DNA of 5,687 bases from Actinomycetota bacterium. Lineage in GTDB: Bacteria > Actinomycetota > Coriobacteriia > Coriobacteriales > RUG844. Both the position numbers and the translations under genes were made by a program. The notes beneath the pieces are model-generated. The model had not been told where the DNA came from. It searched no databases and worked only from the letters and a program-made list of their open reading frames with translations. The stretch spans positions 1-5,687 of the forward strand of contig JAAXUU010000107.1 in the NCBI GenBank assembly GCA_013335845.1, read 5' to 3'. Positions 1 through 4,247 of the stretch are shown here, piece by piece; positions within the stretch are counted from its first letter, which is position 1, and each line of letters opens with the position of its first letter.

Positions 1-2167
1 AGGTGATGTCGTCGAGCTGCGCATGACAACGCCATCTTGGGTGATTGGATACGATGAGGTACGGGAATTTCTCGCTCCGAGGAGTTGTGCGTCGCTCGTC
101 GGGATGGGTTTCGCCCTTCTCAATCCATTTCGGATAGGGACCGCGCTCTTTGTCGTCAGGGAATCCCTCGGCAAGTTTGTCCGAATAGAACTTGACGCGG
201 CCGGTGTCCGTTTCCAAGGGGTAGTTCTCGGGCTCCTTGTAGAAGCGCTCGAAGCCGCAGGGGTCGTCTTCCCAACCTTTTGCGGTGGGAACTACGAAAT
301 AATCGTTCTTTCTGAAATCTTCGTAACTCAGATAGCCTTGGATACCGGAACTCTCGAATGCGTCACGGATGAAATCCTCGTTGGTCTTCCCTGAAGTCAT
401 CGCCTGGTAGTACTCATCTCCAAAGCGTTTTGCGACCTCGCAGGCGATTTCATAATCGCTTTTCGATTCTCCGACAGGTTCGATGCACTGTCCTTCGTAG
501 TAGAACAGATTGAAGTCTCCACCGCAGGTATCGGTGCTGACATCTTCTTCCTCGAACTTCGTGTTGACGGGAAGCAGGAGATCGGCGAACAGGCAGTCGT
601 TCTCCATCCAGATGTGCTGCGTCAGGATGAACTCGATGTTCGGACTCCGATAAGCATCGATCATGGCGTTTCCGCCATTCCAGCATGTCGTCCAACAGGG
701 AGCGTCGCTCCAAATCATGCGGATCGGGTTCGCGCCGGGCAGGGGGTACTGATACGCATTGAATTGCATCTCGGGGGGCATGCTTGCATCCGGATATGAA
801 TACCAAGTCAGGGGGTTCTCGGCGGTGTAATTTCCCGAAAGTGCCTGGGGCATCATGGTCTTCGGGATGAAGGAGGCCTGCAAGCCCATCATCCATCCGT
901 GATATGCGGCATAGATCGTGGGGATGACTTCGGAACGAGGTCCCGGCATCGAGTTGGCTTCGCCGAACATCTGCCATTCGATGAATTTCAGTACGTTACG
1001 ACCCGGCTTTCCGAAGCCCTGCATCGTCAGTCCCAAGACTTCGAGGCGTGCAGGTTCGTGTGAATAGGTCGAGCGGATGTACGAACCGCCGTTACAGTGG
1101 GCGATGCTGGTGCGAAGTTTCGCCCAATTCCGCGCCAGGGCTTTGATCTGGCGGGAGGGAACACCGCAGATGGGGGAGGCCCAAGCGGGTGTTTTGGGAA
1201 TGCCATCTTCCTTGCCGAGAACATAATCGAAATAGAGTTCTTGGCTGTCGGCGTGTGTTTCGACGTATTCTTTGTCCCAGGTTCCCTCGATGAGCCAGAC
1301 ATATTGGATAGCCAGGTGGAGTGCGCTGTCTGTGTTGGGATGTACGGGGATCCATTTGTCGGCATGTACCGCAGCTCCATAGTTGAAATCGGGGCAGATG
1401 TAGACCTGCTGGATTCCCAACTCCGTGAACCAGTTGCAAAGGCGACTGCTCTGCTGTCCGCCCCAAGCCCAGGGAGTCGTCTCCATATCGCAGCCCCAGA
1501 ACAGGAGCATCTCGCAATTTTGAGAAACGTCATGCCAGAGGTTGTACTGATCGCCTTGGCCGAGAGGTGACTGGCCCCAAACGTGTTTCGCGCCCCAGTA
1601 CCAGCCTTCCCAGCTATCGGGGTTGCGCGCTTGATAGGTGTATCCACCGAGCATATTCAGAAGATTGGTTTGACATCCGTGGGGACCATGGATGCACTTG
1701 GTCTCGCCGTGTCCGTCGATTTGCGCCAGAATGGAGTATGACCCATAGGTCTCGATCACGCGTTTGAGTTCCTTCACCACGATATCGAGGGCGTCATCCC
1801 AGGAGATGCGTTCGAACTTGCTCTTGCCACGATTCTCGGGGTGACGTTCACCCTCGGGATCCCAGTCGACTCGTTTCATGGGATACGGGATGCGGTTCTT
1901 CGAATACGCGCGCTTCTTGTACACGAGACTGAAGGGGGGAATCTCCGTCTTTTCGGCCGCTGAGAGTGTTTTGCCGTGGGCGTGAAGCGTCCAAGGGTTG
2001 AATGATTCCCGATCATAGTTCTTGTCGAAACGAAGAGGGCGGATACGTAGGATCTTTCCGTCCTTAACGTCTACTTCGCAGGTGTTGGAACCACAGCCTC
2101 CTCCGCAAAAGCCAAGTCCTTTGAAATACGTTTGGACTCCGCTGTTAATGGTGTTGGGTCTATCCAT
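1..2167 (-). CDS. Molybdopterin oxidoreductase, transhydroxylase/catechol dehydroxylase-like (3' truncated)
   Basis: This frame is open from an ATG at 2167 to the window edge: 722 residues, C-terminus missing. It belongs to the DMSO reductase superfamily, which binds a bis-pyranopterin guanine dinucleotide molybdenum or tungsten cofactor. Blocks matching the pyrogallol-phloroglucinol transhydroxylase large subunit (recalled from memory, not searched) are IPYPMKR (93-99), ERISWDDA (119-126), NPDSWEGW (182-189), GKPGRN (386-391), CIEPVGES (561-568) and SNHPRW (707-712), the last opening the C-terminal cofactor-binding domain. His153, Asp184, Ser185 and Trp186 align with that enzyme's His144, Asp174, molybdenum-ligand Ser175 and Trp176. 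Cys21, Cys25 and Cys30 lie where the superfamily binds a 4Fe-4S cluster, but the usual fourth Cys is absent. No Tat or Sec signal is seen, so it is probably cytoplasmic. Relatives are about 870 residues, so about 150 are missing. It is divergent from a LuxR gene. Family assignment is strong; dehydroxylation, transhydroxylation or another reaction on a phenolic substrate is inference. Confidence 0.93.
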   Translation of the reverse strand, partial: MDRPNTINSGVQTYFKGLGFCGGGCGSNTCEVDVKDGKILRIRPLRFDKNYDRESFNPWTLHAHGKTLSAAEKTEIPPFSLVYKKRAYSKNRIPYPMKRVDWDPEGERHPENRGKSKFERISWDDALDIVVKELKRVIETYGSYSILAQIDGHGETKCIHGPHGCQTNLLNMLGGYTYQARNPDSWEGWYWGAKHVWGQSPLGQGDQYNLWHDVSQNCEMLLFWGCDMETTPWAWGGQQSSRLCNWFTELGIQQVYICPDFNYGAAVHADKWIPVHPNTDSALHLAIQYVWLIEGTWDKEYVETHADSQELYFDYVLGKEDGIPKTPAWASPICGVPSRQIKALARNWAKLRTSIAHCNGGSYIRSTYSHEPARLEVLGLTMQGFGKPGRNVLKFIEWQMFGEANSMPGPRSEVIPTIYAAYHGWMMGLQASFIPKTMMPQALSGNYTAENPLTWYSYPDASMPPEMQFNAYQYPLPGANPIRMIWSDAPCWTTCWNGGNAMIDAYRSPNIEFILTQHIWMENDCLFADLLLPVNTKFEEEDVSTDTCGGDFNLFYYEGQCIEPVGESKSDYEIACEVAKRFGDEYYQAMTSGKTNEDFIRDAFESSGIQGYLSYEDFRKNDYFVVPTAKGWEDDPCGFERFYKEPENYPLETDTGRVKFYSDKLAEGFPDDKERGPYPKWIEKGETHPDERRTTPRSEKFPYLIVSNHPRWRCHAQLDDIT

Positions 2168-2175
2168 CTGGTAAT

Positions 2176-2184
2176 CCCCTTCCT
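2176..2184 (-). promoter_or_regulatory. Ribosome binding site of the divergent oxidoreductase
   Basis: Read on the minus strand this is AGGAAGGGG, ending 8 bases before the ATG at 2167. It is a strong Shine-Dalgarno match and supports that ATG as the start, which leaves a short N-terminus without an export signal. Confidence 0.8.
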
Positions 2185-2192
2185 GAAATCAT

Positions 2193-2220
2193 AGAATACT
2201 GAATTCATCACTGTTTACAA
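2193..2220 (-). promoter_or_regulatory. Possible promoter of the divergent oxidoreductase
   Basis: On the minus strand a TTGTAA -35-like box (2215-2220) and a TATTCT -10-like box (2193-2198) are separated by 16 bases. Each matches 4 of 6 consensus positions. The resulting leader would be about 20-25 bases and would carry the ribosome binding site. An activator-dependent promoter is expected to have weak boxes like these, but the call rests on pattern only. Confidence 0.35.
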
Positions 2221-2256
2221 GGTCCCTACCGAAACATGCGCTACGACGGCTCAACT

Positions 2257-2285
2257 TTGATAGAATCGAACCGCGCATATGCAAT
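2257..2285 (+). promoter_or_regulatory. Possible promoter of the LuxR regulator
   Basis: TTGATA (2257-2262, 5 of 6 matches) and TGCAAT (2280-2285, 4 of 6) are separated by 17 bases, giving a leader of about 140 bases before the regulator's ATG at 2435. An alternative pair is GTGACA (2319-2324) with TATGAG (2342-2347), also with a 17-base spacer and closer to the gene. The sequence does not decide between them. Confidence 0.28.
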
Positions 2286-2287
2286 AA

Positions 2288-2316
2288 GGTATTTTGTATA
2301 CGACGATACGGGTACC
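2288..2316. repeat. Interrupted inverted repeat in the divergent promoter region, possible operator
   Basis: GGTA (2288-2291) and GTAT (2296-2299) are mirrored by ATAC (2306-2309) and TACC (2313-2316), with ACGACG at the centre; the outer arms are off register by one base. The right end overlaps a perfect 8-base palindrome, GGGTACCC (2310-2317). It lies between the two divergent genes, just downstream of one candidate promoter and upstream of the other, where a regulator could bind. Short symmetric elements also arise by chance, so this is only a candidate. Confidence 0.25.
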
Positions 2317-2422
2317 CTGTGACAATGACTTTAATCCATAGTATGAGGACAATGCGTTCTCGTGGAATCGCACCGGAGTACTGAATGCCGAAGAGGTGCG
2401 TAAACCTACCTACTTGATTTTC

Positions 2423-2428
2423 GAAGGG
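2423..2428 (+). promoter_or_regulatory. Ribosome binding site choosing the regulator start
   Basis: GAAGGG lies 6 bases before the ATG at 2435. The longer in-frame option, GTG at 2396, has a purine stretch touching the codon with no spacer, so it is less likely. A third option, ATG at 2447, has no good Shine-Dalgarno. ATG 2435 is therefore preferred. Confidence 0.55.
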
Positions 2429-2434
2429 CCTTGC

Positions 2435-3898
2435 ATGATTGCCAAGATGAACGTGCAAAATGATGTTTCGGTGGACGAGAAATCTACGAAGTGGAATCTT
2501 CATTCGTTATCGGGCTTGTCCGGATTCGCCTTCCTGTGGAGTTGGGTTCTCGTTTTGTTCACGAGCGATGTGCTTGCGGATTTCTCATCTTTCGACTTAC
2601 GTTCTGTCCAGTTGCAGTATCTCGTGGGTCTTCTCGGCGTGGTTTGCCCTCTCTTGCTGGCGATGTTGCAATCATTTGAAAAGCGCTACCGTTCTCTTGC
2701 TCCTGCGCTGCATTTCGTTCCGTCCGGTTTCGGGGTTTTACTCAGCCTTGCACGTTTGCTGCTCTATTTCGATGTACCTGTCGCCTTTCCCTTGGTTCTC
2801 GCGCTATGGTTTCTCGGCGGTTTCGCGGGAGGATTCCTCATTGTGCGGGTAGGTTTGTTCATCCTGGCACTCGATGCGAAGGATCGTCTCCTTAACTCCG
2901 TGGTGTCGTTCGCGGCGGGGGTACTCATCTACGTGGTGATCGTGAACATGAACGACGTGGCGGCGGTTTTGGCGGCGGCATGCCTGCTGCCGATTACGAC
3001 GCTTCTGCTTCATTTCGTCCCGACGCGAAGCGTGAGAGATGAGGTTGCGGTTGCCGAGGAGTCTCGGCGCCTGACGTTCGACATCAAAGGGATCACTACG
3101 GGATTGTTCTGCTACAGTTTCGCTTTCGGCGCCTCTCAGGGCATCAGCATGACCCTTGCCGATGAAATCGATTCCATGTTCTTCATAGTGCTCGCGATCT
3201 GTCTCGCAGGTATCTTCCTTGTCGGCTACACTCCCAGGATGAGCAAGGTCGACGTATTCAGACTGCCGCAGCGGATGTTGTTTCCCATTATCGCTATAGC
3301 CTTGCTTCCCATGCCGATTTCCGGTACTACCGTGCGTATCATCTGTTGCGTCATCCTCGACGCAGGCTTCGTTTGCTATGCGGTTATCAATTGGATCGTC
3401 ATGTTGCAGGTGATCTCGTTGAATAACCTCGCGCCGATAAAAGCTCTCGGTTTCAACAGGGGCGCAGGCGCTTTGGGTATCTTTTTGGGATGGCTGTTGG
3501 TTTTCGCTTTCTATCAGAACGGCAGCCTTTCTGAGACAGTCTATGCCGTCGTATCCATGGTGGGTGTTCTGCTTCTCGTTATAGCGCTCGTATTCATGTG
3601 GTGGTTTCCTCAAGAGACCGTTGTCCAAGGGGACGAGGAGAAGAGCCCCTACGGCAGATGGAAGCACCGTTGTGAGGAAGTGTGTGAGCAGTATGCTCTT
3701 TCACCGCGCGAGAGGGAGGTGTTCGGGATGCTCGCCCGTGGGCGTGATACCGAATATGTCCAGAAGAAGCTCGTCGTCTCGAATCATACCGCCAAGACGC
3801 ATGTGCATCATATCTATCGGAAGCTCGGCGTGCACTCGCAGCAGGAATTGATCGATCTGTTCGAGTCTGGATTCCAGCGCCAGAACGACGGCGAATAG
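2435..3898 (+). CDS. Membrane-bound LuxR-family transcriptional regulator (about 12 TM + HTH)
   Basis: The 487-residue protein has two parts. Residues about 25-400 form a hydrophobic domain with about twelve membrane helices by eye, including VLVLFTSDVL, LVGLLGVVCPLLLAML, SVVSFAAGVLIYVVIV, MLFPIIAIALLP and VSMVGVLLLVIALVFMWWF, resembling an MFS-like fold. Residues about 420-477 form a classic LuxR/GerE helix-turn-helix: LSPREREVFGMLARGRD, then NHTAKTHVHHIYRKLGVHS with the recognition helix. There is no receiver domain with a phosphorylatable Asp, so the membrane domain itself probably senses the signal. This architecture is abundant in Eggerthella and relatives, where such regulators sit beside molybdopterin enzymes and control at least some of them. 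It diverges from one such enzyme (267-base gap) and precedes another on the same strand (349-base gap). Which gene it controls, and its ligand, are not shown by the sequence. No clear intrinsic terminator follows it. Confidence 0.92.
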   Translation: MIAKMNVQNDVSVDEKSTKWNLHSLSGLSGFAFLWSWVLVLFTSDVLADFSSFDLRSVQLQYLVGLLGVVCPLLLAMLQSFEKRYRSLAPALHFVPSGFGVLLSLARLLLYFDVPVAFPLVLALWFLGGFAGGFLIVRVGLFILALDAKDRLLNSVVSFAAGVLIYVVIVNMNDVAAVLAAACLLPITTLLLHFVPTRSVRDEVAVAEESRRLTFDIKGITTGLFCYSFAFGASQGISMTLADEIDSMFFIVLAICLAGIFLVGYTPRMSKVDVFRLPQRMLFPIIAIALLPMPISGTTVRIICCVILDAGFVCYAVINWIVMLQVISLNNLAPIKALGFNRGAGALGIFLGWLLVFAFYQNGSLSETVYAVVSMVGVLLLVIALVFMWWFPQETVVQGDEEKSPYGRWKHRCEEVCEQYALSPREREVFGMLARGRDTEYVQKKLVVSNHTAKTHVHHIYRKLGVHSQQELIDLFESGFQRQNDGE

Positions 3899-3944
3899 AG
3901 CCCCTTCAGCCGGGCCCCTGACTTCAATCGAACCTCAAACCAAT

Positions 3945-4010
3945 CTCATACCGATCCGGATGTCCGCTGCGATCGTAGCATCGGATACGTGATTACTGTT
4001 CCTCATACCG
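3945..4010. repeat. Short direct repeat CTCATACCG
   Basis: CTCATACCG occurs at 3945-3953 and again at 4002-4010, start to start 57 bases apart. The two copies flank the imperfect inverted repeat at 3954-3986. It could mark a small duplication in the decaying minus-strand remnant or a pair of binding sites; a 9-base repeat may also be coincidence. Confidence 0.25.
3954..3986. repeat. Imperfect inverted repeat / hairpin without T-tract
   Basis: ATCCGGATG (3954-3962) pairs with CATCGGAT (3979-3986) with one bulged G, enclosing the near-palindrome CTGCGATCGTAG (3967-3978). It starts 55 bases after the regulator's stop. No run of T follows on either strand, so it is not a standard intrinsic terminator. 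It could be an mRNA-stabilising 3' hairpin or a protein-binding site. Confidence 0.35.
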
Positions 4011-4187
4011 GTAAATCAAGTCGGTAGGTCGACTGGCCTTCTGACAATAGAACCACTCGGGCGATGCGTTCGCATGCCGGTTTTCCCTATACTCACTCAA
4101 AGCATAGACGAGAAACTCCGCAGACGTCGAACCCTGCGTTCTTAGGTTTGCGGATAGAACGTATGAAGAGGGAGGGTAAAGGAAGGG

Positions 4188-4203
4188 GTTGTCGGAAGAC
4201 AAC
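4188..4203 (+). other. GNRA-capped hairpin in the leader of the second oxidoreductase
   Basis: GTTGTC (4188-4193) and GACAAC (4198-4203) form a perfect 6-bp stem closed by GGAA, a GNRA-type tetraloop if transcribed. It starts 60 bases before the GTG start. It overlaps the 8-base palindrome CAACGTTG (4200-4207). It might be a leader RNA structure or, as DNA, a regulator site; no known riboswitch is recognised. Confidence 0.35.
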
Positions 4204-4235
4204 GTTGATCTGAAGATAACGGTTAGCAAGAGAAG

Positions 4236-4241
4236 AGGAGG
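4236..4241 (+). promoter_or_regulatory. Ribosome binding site of the second oxidoreductase
   Basis: AGGAGG is a full Shine-Dalgarno match 6 bases before the GTG at 4248. The in-frame stop TAG at 4224-4226 rules out any earlier start, so this site fixes the non-ATG start. Confidence 0.88.
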
Positions 4242-4247
4242 AAATCA

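Larger units (their letters stand above)
3935..4142 (-). pseudogene. Possible frameshifted remnant of a small DUF3791-like protein
   Basis: On the minus strand, one frame reads SAEFLVYALSEYRENRHANA, continues to TDLIYRYEEQ and hits a TAA at 3995-3993. The adjacent frame picks up at once with HVSDATIAADIRIGMRLV and a TGA at 3937-3935, so one frameshift would join them. The composite resembles the DUF3791 layout as I recall it: an N-terminal F-x-V/I-Y-x-I/L-x-E-Y segment, then about 25 residues later D-x-I then Y-E-x-x-H, then a final I-x-x-D-I. Spacing from the EY to the YE pair fits without gaps. There is no ATG or Shine-Dalgarno at the expected 5' end; the only start is a TTG at 4229 inside the next gene's leader. 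The small proteins of this family are common in gut Actinobacteria and Firmicutes, sometimes near toxin-like genes. The resemblance is by eye only, and it may be chance translation. Confidence 0.3.
3899..4247. other. Intergenic region between the regulator and the second oxidoreductase
   Basis: This 349-base stretch has no intact gene that I can support. The left part (about 3935-4142) appears to hold a broken minus-strand small gene. The right part (about 4150-4247) is a strongly purine-rich leader for the downstream oxidoreductase, with a 6-bp hairpin and a strong ribosome binding site. No convincing -35/-10 pair on the plus strand was found; a TATACT at 4088-4093 lacks a partner at usable distance. 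The stretch after the regulator's stop has a GC-rich segment but no stem followed by a T-run, so read-through from the regulator into the second enzyme cannot be excluded. Confidence 0.6.

Noticed and set aside
450..977. A 175-codon minus-strand frame overlapping the first oxidoreductase in another phase
   Set aside because: The main frame is continuous and matches the family over the same bases. The alternative product is Arg/His-rich and unlike any protein.
1097..1570. A 157-codon plus-strand open frame opposite the first oxidoreductase
   Set aside because: It lies wholly antisense to a conserved, verified enzyme frame. The open length is explained by the codon bias of the real gene.
2343..2384. 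A 13-codon frame (MRTMRSRGIAPEY) upstream of the regulator as a leader peptide
   Set aside because: There is no Shine-Dalgarno at a workable distance and no attenuator-like structure after it.
2189..2503. A 104-codon minus-strand frame across the divergent promoter region and regulator start
   Set aside because: It has no clear ribosome binding site or recognisable domain, and it covers the promoter region and overlaps the 5' end of the regulator.
2804..3667. A 287-codon open frame on the minus strand inside the regulator gene
   Set aside because: It is fully antisense to a clear LuxR membrane protein. Its product is rich in charged and His/Gln residues, typical of reverse translation of hydrophobic codons, with no domain or ribosome binding site.
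3900..3920. GC-rich stretch just after the regulator's stop as an intrinsic terminator
   Set aside because: Only a 4-bp stem (GCCC with GGGC) can form, and no T-run follows.
4064..4075. ATGCGTTCGCAT near-palindrome as a regulatory hairpin
   Set aside because: The arms are only 5 bp with a 2-base spacer, and they fall inside the putative gene remnant, so chance is the simpler explanation.
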